From Thermococcus camini (lineage in GTDB: Archaea; Methanobacteriota_B; Thermococci; Thermococcales; Thermococcaceae), in NCBI RefSeq assembly GCF_904067545.1, contig NZ_LR881183.1, forward strand, positions 1 to 64,000: DNA of 64,000 nucleotides. Direction: 5' to 3'. A program made the position numbers and the translations under genes. Below, piece after piece: positions 25,491-34,385 of this stretch. The notes beneath the pieces were generated by a model. That model searched no databases. It saw only the letters and a program-made list of their open reading frames with translations, and had not been told where the DNA came from. Each line of letters starts with the position of its first letter. Within the stretch, counting starts at the first letter, position 1.

Positions 25491-25739
25491 TCACTCCCCC
25501 CTCGTCAGCAGGGCCGCAAGCAGCCAGAGCGCCATGAGTATTATCGCCAGTACGGCCGCGGTTCCAGCGGCCCCCCTGCCTGTTCCGAATATTATCGGAA
25601 CCGGCCCTATCATTATCACCCCGCCCCCCTCAACGTCTGCCTCTCCGCCGAGGGCAGAAACGAGGGTTCCAATGAAAACTAACAGGAAGCCGAGGAATAT
25701 AAGCGCCATCCCGCTCAGTATCAGCGTTTTCCCGTCCAT
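25491..25739 (-). CDS. DUF131 family small membrane protein
   Basis: 82 aa with two hydrophobic helices flanking the conserved GGVIMIGPVPIIFGTG turn, the signature of the archaeal DUF131 family. The function of the family is unknown. Abutment to the antiporter gene suggests co-expression. Confidence 0.83.
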   Translation of the reverse strand: MDGKTLILSGMALIFLGFLLVFIGTLVSALGGEADVEGGGVIMIGPVPIIFGTGRGAAGTAAVLAIILMALWLLAALLTRGE

Positions 25740-25819
25740 ACGGTATGGGCTTCCCTTTCACCTTTTAAAACTTAGCGTCAAACCCAAAGGGTTAAAACGA
25801 CCCGTGGGGATTCTGTAAT

Positions 25820-26515
25820 ATGCTTGTGCTCGTTGACCTCGACGACACGCTCTGCAACACCTGGGAGGCCGGCAGGTACAGCGTTCTCCGCCTGATACCC
25901 TATCTGCTCAGACGGAGGAAGTTTAGGGCGTTCTTCTACATTCTCACGGCCCGCTACAGGGAGCTGGAGCAGTCGAGGGAACTCCACACCCTCGACTTCG
26001 ATAAGCTCATTGAGAGGGTGATGAGCAAGGTCTACGCCAAAATCAGCCCGGACGAGCTGGATGAGATAACAGAGCTGGTTGATAGGGTGTTCTTCTCCAA
26101 TCTGAAGCTTTACCCGGACGCCGTTCCCTTCCTGAGGAGTCTCAAAGCTATGGGTGCGAGGCTCGTTCTCATTACGGACTCATCGACCAAGTGGCAGAGG
26201 AAGAAGCTGGAGTACCTCGGGATAAAGGAATATTTCGACGCCCTCATAATAAGCGGTGAAACCGGCCACAGCAAGCTCGAATCTCACAATTTCAGGCTTG
26301 CCCGCAGGCTCTTCCCAGATGATGAAGTTTACATGGTCGGGGACAGGGATGACACCGACATGCGCGGGGGGAAGGAGATTGGGGCGACGACGATACTGGT
26401 TCAGAGGGGTTATTTCAGTAGGAGGCTCGCCAGGCACGCCGACTACGTGGTTAAAGACCTCCTAGAGGCCCTGGAGGTGATAAAGCGTGAGCATGAAAAG
26501 CGAGCTGAAGCGTAA
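25820..26515 (+). CDS. HAD superfamily hydrolase
   Basis: 231 aa. Motif I is LVDLDDTLCNTW, motif II VLITDSSTKW, motif III Lys in HSKLESHNF, motif IV VGDRDDTDMRGG, the complete HAD catalytic set with a helical cap at about residues 20-105. It is a phosphatase of unknown substrate. The start is probably leaderless, about 25 nt after a GTTAAAAC box. It overlaps the next gene by 29 bp, so the pair is co-translated. Confidence 0.88.
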   Translation: MLVLVDLDDTLCNTWEAGRYSVLRLIPYLLRRRKFRAFFYILTARYRELEQSRELHTLDFDKLIERVMSKVYAKISPDELDEITELVDRVFFSNLKLYPDAVPFLRSLKAMGARLVLITDSSTKWQRKKLEYLGIKEYFDALIISGETGHSKLESHNFRLARRLFPDDEVYMVGDRDDTDMRGGKEIGATTILVQRGYFSRRLARHADYVVKDLLEALEVIKREHEKRAEA

Positions 26516-27113
26516 ATCCCTCCACATGACCGGCCTTCTCGTTCCGCTCTCCTACCACCTGTTCGGCAGGGAGCTTACCCTCACTCTCATAGGCATCTCG
26601 TTTTTCCTCTTCGTCGTCCTTGAGCCCTTCAGGATAATAGAGGAGCTCAGGGACAACATAAAGAGGAGGCTTAGGATATACGTCGATGAGGACGTCATCG
26701 GAAGGGTTGAGGTTCTGGAAAAGCACATAGACGAGATAACCCGCTCTCACGAGCGCTACCGTGTCGCGGCTCACATCTACTTTGCAGCTGCCTCGTTCAT
26801 AGTGGTGTACTTCTTCCCGATGGAGGTGGCGGTGGGTGCCATAACGGTCGCGACCGTCGGAGATGCCCTGGCGGCCATAGTGGGCAAGTCCCTCGGGAGA
26901 CACCGCTTCTCCAACGGCAAGAGCCTCGAGGGCAGTCTGGCCTACTTCCTAGCCGGGGTTGCCGTACTCTGGCCCCTCGTTGGCCTCCCCCTGGCCCTGG
27001 TGGGCTCTATAGCTGGAACCGTCGCCGAGTTCTACAACCTACCGCCCGACGACAACTTCTCCAACCAGCTGGCGGTGGCCTTAGCCGTTTACCTGGCTGG
27101 GTTACTCATCTGA
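26487..27113 (+). CDS. CTP-dependent polyprenol/diacylglycerol kinase family membrane protein
   Basis: 208 aa, GTG start with GGAGGTGA 6 nt upstream inside the HAD gene. About six membrane helices. The N-terminal KRKSLHMTGLLVPL and the GDALAAIVGKSLGRHRFSNGKSLEG block match the dolichol kinase/DGK1/VTE5 group, which transfers phosphate from CTP to isoprenoid alcohols. Polyprenol phosphate is the carrier for archaeal glycan assembly, so a link to the glycan island 13 kb away is possible but only inferred. Confidence 0.8.
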   Translation: MSMKSELKRKSLHMTGLLVPLSYHLFGRELTLTLIGISFFLFVVLEPFRIIEELRDNIKRRLRIYVDEDVIGRVEVLEKHIDEITRSHERYRVAAHIYFAAASFIVVYFFPMEVAVGAITVATVGDALAAIVGKSLGRHRFSNGKSLEGSLAYFLAGVAVLWPLVGLPLALVGSIAGTVAEFYNLPPDDNFSNQLAVALAVYLAGLLI

Positions 27114-27147
27114 CGGGCTAAAATCCAGAAAAGGGAGAAACGGGCGG

Positions 27148-30100
27148 TCACTCTATGGTGACCGTCGCGAACTGGGTGAAGGTATCTGCGTCGCCCCACT
27201 CCTGTCCGGGGTCGGTGTCCTTGACCGCGTCCTGGAGCGGCAGTGAATCGACGGCGGAATCGCCGGCACCCTGTCCTGTGACGTAGGCGACCACGTTTAT
27301 CTCTCCGGGCTTGACGCCGAGGGCCTTCCACGGGATCGCTATCTCGAGCGTCTGCAGTCCGTTCTCGGCCCCGCCGGTGTAGGCGTAGAAGCCCACCCAC
27401 TTGAGCTCCTCGTACTTCCAGCTTCCGTCGTTCCAGAGCATGAACTGGGCGCTGGTTATGTTGCCCGTTCCCTTGTCGCCGAAGAACTCGCCGTTCCAGA
27501 AGAAGTAGAGCTGTGCATCGACGCCCCTGCTGAAGCTCACCTTCCTGGCCCAGCTGTCCTGGCCGGTAGTGTAGCCGCCGTCCTTGTAGTCGAGGGCTAT
27601 GCCGTAGGCGATCCTCCAGGAGGCCTTGTTCTCGGTGGTTATCGCGATGTAGAGGAACTGGTCGTCGTAATCGACGTAGAGGGCCTTGAGGTTCGCTCCG
27701 TCCTGGCCGTAGCCGGTCTCATCGACCGCCACCGGCTGGACGCTCCAGTCGTCGAGGTTTCCGTCTATGGTCTTGGTTAGGTTCTTGGCGAGCTCCTGCA
27801 TGTACTTCTCCCTCTCCAGCTCCCCACTCTGGGCCTTCTCCAGCATGGCCTCCATCTCGCTGACGACCTTCTTGAGGCCGGTGTAGGCGCGGTATATCTT
27901 GAGTGAGGCTCCGAATGCGTAGTTCGGGCTGTCTATGAGCTCCTTGCCCTCATTGTAGAGCCTGAGAAGGTCCATAACCTCGTTCTCGAGTTCGTTGAGC
28001 CTCTTCGTCATGTCATCGGTCAGGGGCATGTTCTTGAGCTGGCCGTCGAGTTCGGTGTACCTGCCGTAGTCCTTCTCGAAGTGCCTGACTCCGTAGTACC
28101 TGTTGTGCATCACGAAAGCGTTCTGGAAGGCCATGAGCCTCTGGAGCTTGACGGAGACGACGCTTCCGCCCTCGATGATGTTGTCCATTCTTATGCGGAC
28201 GTAGTAGTCGGGCACGTTGTCGGCGAGCTCCTTGACTGTGGATTCGGTGCTTATTGTATCGACGATGTCGCTTATTCCGTCGTCCGCGAAGTCGTTTCCG
28301 AAGTTCCAGACGCCCTCGCCGTAGCTGAAGCCGGTCGCGACCTGGAAGCTGAACTCCTTCGCGCCCTCAAAGACGCTGACCGGGACCCTTACCTCAATGG
28401 CGTTCTCCTCGAGGTCTATTCCAACCATCGCCCCATCGACCTTCACGACCTTTCCGCTCGGGTCGATGAAGTAGAGCAGCGAGGTCAGGCTGTCCCCGGC
28501 TGGAGCGGTCGCTTTGGTCTGGCCGACGTACTGCTTTCCTCCGAGGTTGATTGCCATCTGAATGTCCCAGGCTATGACCGTCCTGGTGTCCATTCTGCCC
28601 GCGAAGGTCTCGCCCCCGCCCTTCTTGTAGTCTATCGGCACCGCTATGAAGGTCGCCCCGTTGTCGCCTATCTTGATGTTGCTCATGTCCTTGAACTTGA
28701 AGAGGAAGTAGACGTAGCGGTCGTCCTTGGTGACGCCGACCTCGGTGAGGTCAGCGTGGGAGGAGCTTCCGCCCGGAAGGTACGGGTCTTTGTCGGTCTT
28801 CTGGTCGTTCTCGGCGTCCCTCCAGATGAAGTACCCATCTTGGACGGTGTAGGAATTGGGGGTGATATCGGGGCTTACCCAGTCGTCCGGGTTGCCGTCC
28901 ACGTCTATGTTGCCCACCCAGACGACCTGTACGTTCATGGTGAACTCGTTGTTGCTCTCGCTGGCCTCGGGTATGGCGTTCTCCCTGTCCACGACGGCCC
29001 TTATCGTGTAGAGCCCGGTGGCGTTCGGCTTCCATGTGAAGGTGAACCACCTGCTCTCGCCGGCTCCAAGGCTTATCGTCCAGTTGGCCGCGAGGGTGTC
29101 GTTCACGTACACGGCAACGCTGGCGTTCTGGGCAGGCAGGGAGCCCTCGTTCCTGACGGTGACGTTGTAGACGGCGTTCCTGTTGAGGCCGACCACGCCG
29201 GGTCCGCTCATGCCGACGGTCAGGTCTGCCATCAGGAACCACTCGCCGACGAGCATGCTGGTGAAGGTGTCGGTGTCCCCCCACTCGTTTCCGATGTCGG
29301 TGTAGTCTATGGCCGGATCAACGGGGAGGCTGTCTACGGCCGAGCCGCTGCTTCCGGTTATCCAGGACATAACGGCGAACCTGGAGCGCTTTCCTCCAAG
29401 GGCGCTCCAAGGAATGGCTATCTCAAGGGTCTGAAGGCCCGTTGAGGTGTCGCCGGTGTAGGCGAAGCTCCCACCGACGCCGGAGATGCTGTTGTAGTTC
29501 CAGCCGCTTCCGGTGTAGGTGTTGAAGTTATCAGTTCCCATTCCGCTGTCCCAGCCCCACCAGAAGTAGAGTTCGTAATCAACGGCGAATCCGTTGGCGA
29601 ACTCGACGTTCCTTCCCCATGAATCGCCGCCGCTCGTGTATCCGTTGCCAGTTCCAGGGTCGACGTCTATTCCTATTCCATAAGCGACGTTCCAGCTTCC
29701 CGTGTTGTTGGTCTTGATGGCTATGTAGAGGTACTGGTCGTCCCAGGAGACGTACATCTTGTCGAGGTTCGCTCCATCCTGCCCGTTGTCCCTTCCAACG
29801 GCCACGAGGTCGGCATCGCTCCAGTCGCTCAGGTTGCCGTCTATGGTCTTGGGAGCGACGTAGAGAACCGCCATGCTGGTGAAGGTGTCGGTGTCCCCCC
29901 ACTCGTTTCCGATGTCGGTGTAGTCTATGGCCGGATCAACGGGGAGGCTGTCCACCGCTGAGCCGCCGCTTCCAGTGACCCATGCCATCACCGCTACCTT
30001 CTCCGGCTTTCCTCCCAGGGCGCTCCACGGTATCTTTATCTCGACCGTTTGGAGGCCGGTCGATGTGTCGCCGGTGTAGGCGAAGCTCCCACCGACGCCG

Positions 30101-30561
30101 GAGATGCTGTTGTAGTTCCAGCCGCTTCCGGTGTAGGTGTTGAAGTTATCAGTTCCCATTCCGCTGTCCCAGCCCCACCAGAAGTAAATCTCATAGTCTG
30201 GAGCAAAGCCGTTCGAGAACTCAACGCTTCTTCCCCAGGAATCTCCTCCGGAAACGTAACCGTTGCCGGTTCCGGGGTCGATGTCTATTCCTATTCCGTA
30301 AGCGACGTCCCAGCTTCCGGTGTTGTTGGTCTTGATGGCTATGTACAGGTACTGGTCGTCCCATGAAACATAGAGCCTGTCGAGGTTGGCTCCGGCCTGT
30401 CCGTTGTCCTTTCCAGCGGCTATGAGGTCAGCGGAAGTCCAGTCGCTGAGGCTTCCGTCTATGATTTTAGTGCCGTACATGGCGCTGACGAGGCCGCTAA
30501 ACGTGGGCACTAAACCGAGCAACAGAACGAAGGTTAACATAACTGCCGCCGTTTTCTTCAC
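27148..30561 (-). CDS. Large secreted repeat protein with three or four CBM9/DOMON-like beta domains and a CARDB-like domain
   Basis: 1,137 aa from GTG 30561, fixed by GGAGGT 7 nt upstream. Signal peptide MKKTAAVMLTFVLLLGLVPTFSG. Domains in order: beta-domain repeat 1 (about 35-245), repeat 2 (about 245-450), each opening IDGxLSDW and holding WDDQYLYIAIKTNNTGSW and GNEWGDTDTFTSM; a CARDB/Ig-like domain (about 455-565); a third, divergent IDVDGNPDDW domain; a helical stretch (about 790-910); and a C-terminal repeat (IDGNLDDWSVQPV). No catalytic domain is seen. Related domains occur C-terminal to Thermococcus amylopullulanases. Its promoter is shared with 4-alpha-glucanotransferase, so surface binding of alpha-glucans is the likely role (inference). 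Confidence 0.78.
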   Translation of the reverse strand: MKKTAAVMLTFVLLLGLVPTFSGLVSAMYGTKIIDGSLSDWTSADLIAAGKDNGQAGANLDRLYVSWDDQYLYIAIKTNNTGSWDVAYGIGIDIDPGTGNGYVSGGDSWGRSVEFSNGFAPDYEIYFWWGWDSGMGTDNFNTYTGSGWNYNSISGVGGSFAYTGDTSTGLQTVEIKIPWSALGGKPEKVAVMAWVTGSGGSAVDSLPVDPAIDYTDIGNEWGDTDTFTSMAVLYVAPKTIDGNLSDWSDADLVAVGRDNGQDGANLDKMYVSWDDQYLYIAIKTNNTGSWNVAYGIGIDVDPGTGNGYTSGGDSWGRNVEFANGFAVDYELYFWWGWDSGMGTDNFNTYTGSGWNYNSISGVGGSFAYTGDTSTGLQTLEIAIPWSALGGKRSRFAVMSWITGSSGSAVDSLPVDPAIDYTDIGNEWGDTDTFTSMLVGEWFLMADLTVGMSGPGVVGLNRNAVYNVTVRNEGSLPAQNASVAVYVNDTLAANWTISLGAGESRWFTFTWKPNATGLYTIRAVVDRENAIPEASESNNEFTMNVQVVWVGNIDVDGNPDDWVSPDITPNSYTVQDGYFIWRDAENDQKTDKDPYLPGGSSSHADLTEVGVTKDDRYVYFLFKFKDMSNIKIGDNGATFIAVPIDYKKGGGETFAGRMDTRTVIAWDIQMAINLGGKQYVGQTKATAPAGDSLTSLLYFIDPSGKVVKVDGAMVGIDLEENAIEVRVPVSVFEGAKEFSFQVATGFSYGEGVWNFGNDFADDGISDIVDTISTESTVKELADNVPDYYVRIRMDNIIEGGSVVSVKLQRLMAFQNAFVMHNRYYGVRHFEKDYGRYTELDGQLKNMPLTDDMTKRLNELENEVMDLLRLYNEGKELIDSPNYAFGASLKIYRAYTGLKKVVSEMEAMLEKAQSGELEREKYMQELAKNLTKTIDGNLDDWSVQPVAVDETGYGQDGANLKALYVDYDDQFLYIAITTENKASWRIAYGIALDYKDGGYTTGQDSWARKVSFSRGVDAQLYFFWNGEFFGDKGTGNITSAQFMLWNDGSWKYEELKWVGFYAYTGGAENGLQTLEIAIPWKALGVKPGEINVVAYVTGQGAGDSAVDSLPLQDAVKDTDPGQEWGDADTFTQFATVTIE
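29262..30188 (-). repeat. Long direct DNA repeat (618-bp period) inside the surface protein gene
   Basis: Segments at about 29262-29570 and 29880-30188 encode the equivalent parts of beta-domain repeats 1 and 2. Blocks of over 100 bp (for example 29455-29575 against 30073-30193) look identical or nearly so at the DNA level, including third codon positions, while flanking parts of the same repeats differ. The offset of 618 bp is 206 codons. Confidence 0.85.
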
Positions 30562-30605
30562 ATCATCCACCTCCATTGGGGGATAAATCCCCAGGGGTGT
30601 ACGGT

Positions 30606-30674
30606 AGTCACCCGTAGTGAGTATTATGAGAAAAAGGTTTATATGCCTTTCTTTCCATATCACCGCTAGTGATA
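30606..30674. promoter_or_regulatory. Divergent promoter with two TGM sites around one TATA core
   Basis: A perfect Thermococcales-Glycolytic-Motif, TATCAC-N5-GTGATA, lies at 30658-30674, 13 bp after the TATA-like TTTATATG (30638-30645) that serves the plus-strand glucanotransferase gene. On the other side, 16 bp from the same core, AGTCAC-N5-GTGAGT (30606-30622) is a degenerate TGM in front of the minus-strand surface protein gene. TGM is the binding site of the sugar-responsive regulator TrmBL1 (Tgr). Sites downstream of TATA are associated with repression relieved by maltodextrins. Confidence 0.85.
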
Positions 30675-30697
30675 ACAGCTTTGGTGGGTGGTTGCCA

Positions 30698-32656
30698 ATG
30701 GTGAACTTCATCTTCGGGATTCACAACCATCAGCCCCTCGGAAACTTCGGCTGGGTCTTCGAGAGCGCCTACGACCGCTCCTACAGGCCCTTCATGGAGA
30801 CACTGGAGGAGTATCCGAACATGAAGGCCGCGGTCCACATAAGCGGCCCGCTCCTTGAGTGGCTGGCCGAGAACAAGCCCGAGCACATCGAGCTAATCCG
30901 CTCACTGGTGAAGAAGGGGCAGCTGGAGATAGTCGTGGCGGGCTTCTACGAGCCCGTCCTGGCCGCCATTCCAAAGGATGACAGGATTGAACAGATAACC
31001 CTTCTGAAGGACTTTGCGAAGAAACTCGGCTACGACGCCAGGGGCGTCTGGCTCACCGAGCGCGTCTGGCAGCCCGAACTCGTCAAGAGCCTCCGCGAGG
31101 CGGGAATCGAGTACGTCATCGTCGATGACTACCACTTCATGAGTGCCGGCCTGAGCAAGGAGGAGCTGTACTGGCCGTACTACACCGAGGATGGCGGGGA
31201 GGTCATTGCGGTCTTCCCGATAGACGAGAAGCTCCGCTACCTCATCCCGTTCCGCCCGGTTGAGAAGACCGTTGAGTACCTCCACAGCATTGACAACGGT
31301 GACGAGAGCAGGGTCGCGGTGTTCCACGACGACGGTGAGAAGTTCGGTGTCTGGCCGGGGACGTACGAGTGGGTCTACGAGAAGGGCTGGCTCAGGGAGT
31401 TCTTTGACAGGATTTCGAGCGATGAGAGAATAAATCTAACGCTTTACTCCGAGTACCTCGCGAGGTTCAAGCCCCGCGGGCTGGTTTACCTCCCGATAGC
31501 CTCCTACTTCGAGATGAGTGAGTGGTCCTTGCCCGCAAAGCAGGCGAAGCTCTTCGTGGAGTTCGTTGAAAAGCTCAAGGGACAGGGCCAGTTCGAGAAG
31601 TACCGCGTCTTCGTCAGGGGTGGGATATGGAAGAACTTCTTCTTCAAGTATCCTGAGAGCAACTACATGCACAAGAGGATGCTCATGGTGAGCAAGCTTG
31701 TGAGGGACAACCCAGAGGCTAGGAGGTTCATCCTCAGGGCCCAGTGCAACGACGCCTACTGGCACGGGGTCTTCGGGGGGGTCTACCTCCCGCACCTCCG
31801 CAGGGCTGTCTGGGAGAACATAATAAGGGCCAACGGCTTCGCCTCCACAGGCAGCTTCGTCCGCGACATAGACTTTGACGGTCGTGATGAGGTATTCATC
31901 GAGGACGAGAACTTCTACGCGGTCTTCAAGCCAGCCTACGGGGGAGCCCTTTTCGAGCTCAGCTCAAAGAAAAAGGCGGTAAACTACAACGACGTTCTCG
32001 CGAGGCGCTGGGAGCACTACCACGAGGTTCCCGAGGCGGCCACTCCAGAGGAGGAAGACGGGGATGGCGTGGCGAGCATACACGAGGTCGGCAGGAAAAT
32101 CCCGGACGAGATAAGACGTGAACTTGCCTACGACGACCGCATGAGGGCCATCCTGCAGGACCACTTCCTCGACCCGGAGACGGCACTCGAGGAGTATCGC
32201 CTCAACAGGCACATCGAGCTCGGGGACTTCGTGACGGGTGCCTATGACTACAGCCTTTTTGAGGGCGGCGTCACCCTCGAAAGGGACGGAACCGTCTCCG
32301 GAAGGCCGGCGAGGGTGGAAAAGTCCTTCCGCCTGGCAGAGGACGGCTTTATCGTGGATTACACCGTGGGGAGTGAAGTCAAAGCCCTCTTCGGCGTTGA
32401 GCTGAACCTGGCCGTCCACAGCGTCATGGAACAGCCGGAAGAGTTCGAGGCCGAGAAGTTCGAGGTGAACGACCCGTATGGCATCGGAAAGGTAGGGATA
32501 GAGCTCGACAAAAAGGCAAAGGTCTGGAAGTACCCGATAAAGACCCTCAGCCAGAGCGAAGCCGGCTGGGACTTCGTGCAGCAGGGCGTCAGCTATACTC
32601 TGCTGTTCCCGGTGGATGGGGAGCTGAGGTTCAGGCTGAGGTTCAGGGAGCTCTGA
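30698..32656 (+). CDS. 4-alpha-glucanotransferase, glycoside hydrolase family 57
   Basis: 652 aa, very close to the characterised Thermococcus litoralis enzyme throughout. The start is ATG 30698 (MVNFIFGIHNHQPLG). The GH57 nucleophile Glu is in VWLTERVWQPEL (about residue 121) and the acid/base Asp in VFHDDGEKFG (about residue 212). The C-terminal half is the beta-sandwich domain (EVNDPYGIGKV, SQSEAGWDF). It disproportionates maltodextrins inside the cell, making longer glucans for phosphorylase. The TGM at 30658 predicts TrmBL1 control. It converges on the DUF257 gene with only 3 bp between. Confidence 0.96.
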   Translation: MVNFIFGIHNHQPLGNFGWVFESAYDRSYRPFMETLEEYPNMKAAVHISGPLLEWLAENKPEHIELIRSLVKKGQLEIVVAGFYEPVLAAIPKDDRIEQITLLKDFAKKLGYDARGVWLTERVWQPELVKSLREAGIEYVIVDDYHFMSAGLSKEELYWPYYTEDGGEVIAVFPIDEKLRYLIPFRPVEKTVEYLHSIDNGDESRVAVFHDDGEKFGVWPGTYEWVYEKGWLREFFDRISSDERINLTLYSEYLARFKPRGLVYLPIASYFEMSEWSLPAKQAKLFVEFVEKLKGQGQFEKYRVFVRGGIWKNFFFKYPESNYMHKRMLMVSKLVRDNPEARRFILRAQCNDAYWHGVFGGVYLPHLRRAVWENIIRANGFASTGSFVRDIDFDGRDEVFIEDENFYAVFKPAYGGALFELSSKKKAVNYNDVLARRWEHYHEVPEAATPEEEDGDGVASIHEVGRKIPDEIRRELAYDDRMRAILQDHFLDPETALEEYRLNRHIELGDFVTGAYDYSLFEGGVTLERDGTVSGRPARVEKSFRLAEDGFIVDYTVGSEVKALFGVELNLAVHSVMEQPEEFEAEKFEVNDPYGIGKVGIELDKKAKVWKYPIKTLSQSEAGWDFVQQGVSYTLLFPVDGELRFRLRFREL

Positions 32657-32659
32657 GCC

Positions 32660-33316
32660 TCATATTTTTATCGTCATTCCCTCGAGTTTCGGGTCCACCG
32701 ACTTCAGTATCTTGAACTCAGTAGCCCTGTCCTTTCTCGATATCTGGATTACAGTGGTCGCGAGGTCCTCCAGGAGCCTGACGACCGGTTCTCTGGTGCA
32801 TTCTATGACGTTGGCCTTCAGGAACTGGACTGATAGCCTCCTCTCGTCGCCGACGTATTTGGATATGGCGCTGAGTATGACCTGAACGTTCTTCGGCGAG
32901 AACTCAGATGCTACAAAGAGCTTCTCAAGGCCCACCACTGCAGTGAGAGTCGGCCCCTCGGACTCCAGGAGCCGGGTGTATATCTCCATGAACTTCTTTG
33001 CTAGAATAACCGGCTCGGAGATGTCCCTTATCCATCCAACGACTTCCCCGGTTTCTATTGTGCCACCTATCTTGATGACCTTCACGCTGTCCAGAGCCCC
33101 TTCATCCAGGCCCGCGAGCCGCGCCTTGGCCTTCAGGATATGGAGTGAGTCCAGGATGTCGATGACCACAACCTTGTATCCCCTGCCCCTGCCCCAGCTC
33201 ACAACCTGGTAGAAGCCGAAGTACTGATCCCCGCTGTCCGTCCTCTCCATGAGGACTATCTCGCCCATCCTCAGTGATTCCCAGAGGTTCACCATGAGGC
33301 CGTCGGGTACGCTCAT
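32660..33316 (-). CDS. DUF257 family protein
   Basis: About 218 aa. The N-terminal NLWESLRMGEIVLMERTDSGDQYFGFYQV and VVVIDILDSLHILKAKA pattern matches DUF257, a family nearly confined to Thermococcales and with RecA/KaiC-like strand order but no Walker A motif. The start ATG 33316 has AGGGTGAT 5 nt upstream; GTG 33325 would fall inside that site. Function is unknown. Confidence 0.85.
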   Translation of the reverse strand: MSVPDGLMVNLWESLRMGEIVLMERTDSGDQYFGFYQVVSWGRGRGYKVVVIDILDSLHILKAKARLAGLDEGALDSVKVIKIGGTIETGEVVGWIRDISEPVILAKKFMEIYTRLLESEGPTLTAVVGLEKLFVASEFSPKNVQVILSAISKYVGDERRLSVQFLKANVIECTREPVVRLLEDLATTVIQISRKDRATEFKILKSVDPKLEGMTIKI

Positions 33317-33430
33317 TTTTATCACCCTGCTACTTGTGGTGTAGATGATGTAAGAAAATATTCCGACTGGATTTAAATAGTCTTCTGTCTTACTTTTTTC
33401 TCTCGAAAACTGCCATTCGAAGGGAAAGAG

Positions 33431-34345
33431 TCAGAGTCTGAAGTTTAATGGCTCCTCCCTGCGCCAGAACCGGCAGAAAGAACAGACCTCGCCGCTGGCG
33501 GGCATGCCGCAGACCCTGCACTCTCTGAGGTCGGTCTCCTGGAGCTCCCCCTCGAAGAGTTCCTTCTTCCTGAGGTAGCCCTTCACGAAGTTTATCTTCG
33601 TTCCCGGCCTCTTCTCCTCCATCTCGTTGAGTATGCCCTTGACCTCTATCGTCGTGGCCCCAACCGCGTGGGGGCATTCCTCGATGTGGTACTCTATGCC
33701 GTTGGCGAGGGCATAAGCCACAACCTCCCTCTCGGTCAGCTCGTAGAGGGGCTTTATCTTCTTCACGAGCTTTCCGTTGAACTGCGCAGGAGTTATCGGT
33801 CCCTGTTTGGCCAGGTACTGCGTGTTCCAGTTCAGGAGGTTCGCCAGGATAAAGCCCGCCTCGTCGTCAAGGTTGTGGCCGGTGGCGACGGCATCGAAGC
33901 CGTTGTCGTATGCGAACTTGTTGAAGATGTACCTCTTCGTCAGCCCGCAGTAGGAGCATGTTGGCCTTCTCGTTCTCACCTCGCCGATGCCCTTTCCGAG
34001 CAGCTCCTTAACGCGGACGATGTGGAGGGGAACTCCCAAAGCCTCGCACTGCCTTCTGGCGTACTCCTCGCTCTTCTCCGAATACTCTCCGATGCCCAGG
34101 TTGATGTGGAGGCACTCGATGTCGTAGCCGAGCTTCTTGAGCACAAAGGCTGTAACGGCCGAGTCCTTTCCCCCGCTCACCACGACCAGAATCCTCTCGC
34201 CCGGTTTTATCAGCTTGTAGCGCTCTATGGTCCGCTTTACCTTCCTCTCGAAGTACTCGGTGAAGTGTTCTGGGCACAGGTACATCTTTGGGTAGTGGAG
34301 TTTTATAAACGCCGGCCTCTCGCAGAACTTGCACCTCATGGGCAT
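33431..34345 (-). CDS. ttuA: tRNA-5-methyluridine(54) 2-sulfurtransferase
   Basis: About 304 aa, paralogous to the thiolase at 6922-7893. N-terminal zinc finger (CKFCERPA ... YLCPEH), PP-loop VVSGGKDS, central CSYCGLTKRYIFNKFA, and C-terminal CRVCGMPASGEVCSFC. HINLGIGEYSEKSEE, GPITPAQF and EECPHAVGATTIEVKG match TtuA, which makes 2-thioribothymidine at U54 in the T-loop, a thermostabilising modification. The start is probably ATG 34345 (GGTGAG 4 nt upstream), or ATG 34339. It stands alone. Confidence 0.88.
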   Translation of the reverse strand: MPMRCKFCERPAFIKLHYPKMYLCPEHFTEYFERKVKRTIERYKLIKPGERILVVVSGGKDSAVTAFVLKKLGYDIECLHINLGIGEYSEKSEEYARRQCEALGVPLHIVRVKELLGKGIGEVRTRRPTCSYCGLTKRYIFNKFAYDNGFDAVATGHNLDDEAGFILANLLNWNTQYLAKQGPITPAQFNGKLVKKIKPLYELTEREVVAYALANGIEYHIEECPHAVGATTIEVKGILNEMEEKRPGTKINFVKGYLRKKELFEGELQETDLRECRVCGMPASGEVCSFCRFWRREEPLNFRL

Positions 34346-34385
34346 TTCTCTCACCGAAAATAGAAGAGGGTGAGGGCTTTTAACG

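Noticed and set aside
28081-29445. Long plus-strand open frame (454 codons) opposite the surface repeat protein
   Set aside because: It is antisense to a gene with signal peptide, ribosome site and recognisable domains; the GC-rich third positions of that gene suppress stops on the other strand.
29262-30188. 618-bp direct repeat as an insertion sequence
   Set aside because: It is in-frame protein repeat coding sequence, with no terminal inverted repeats or transposase.
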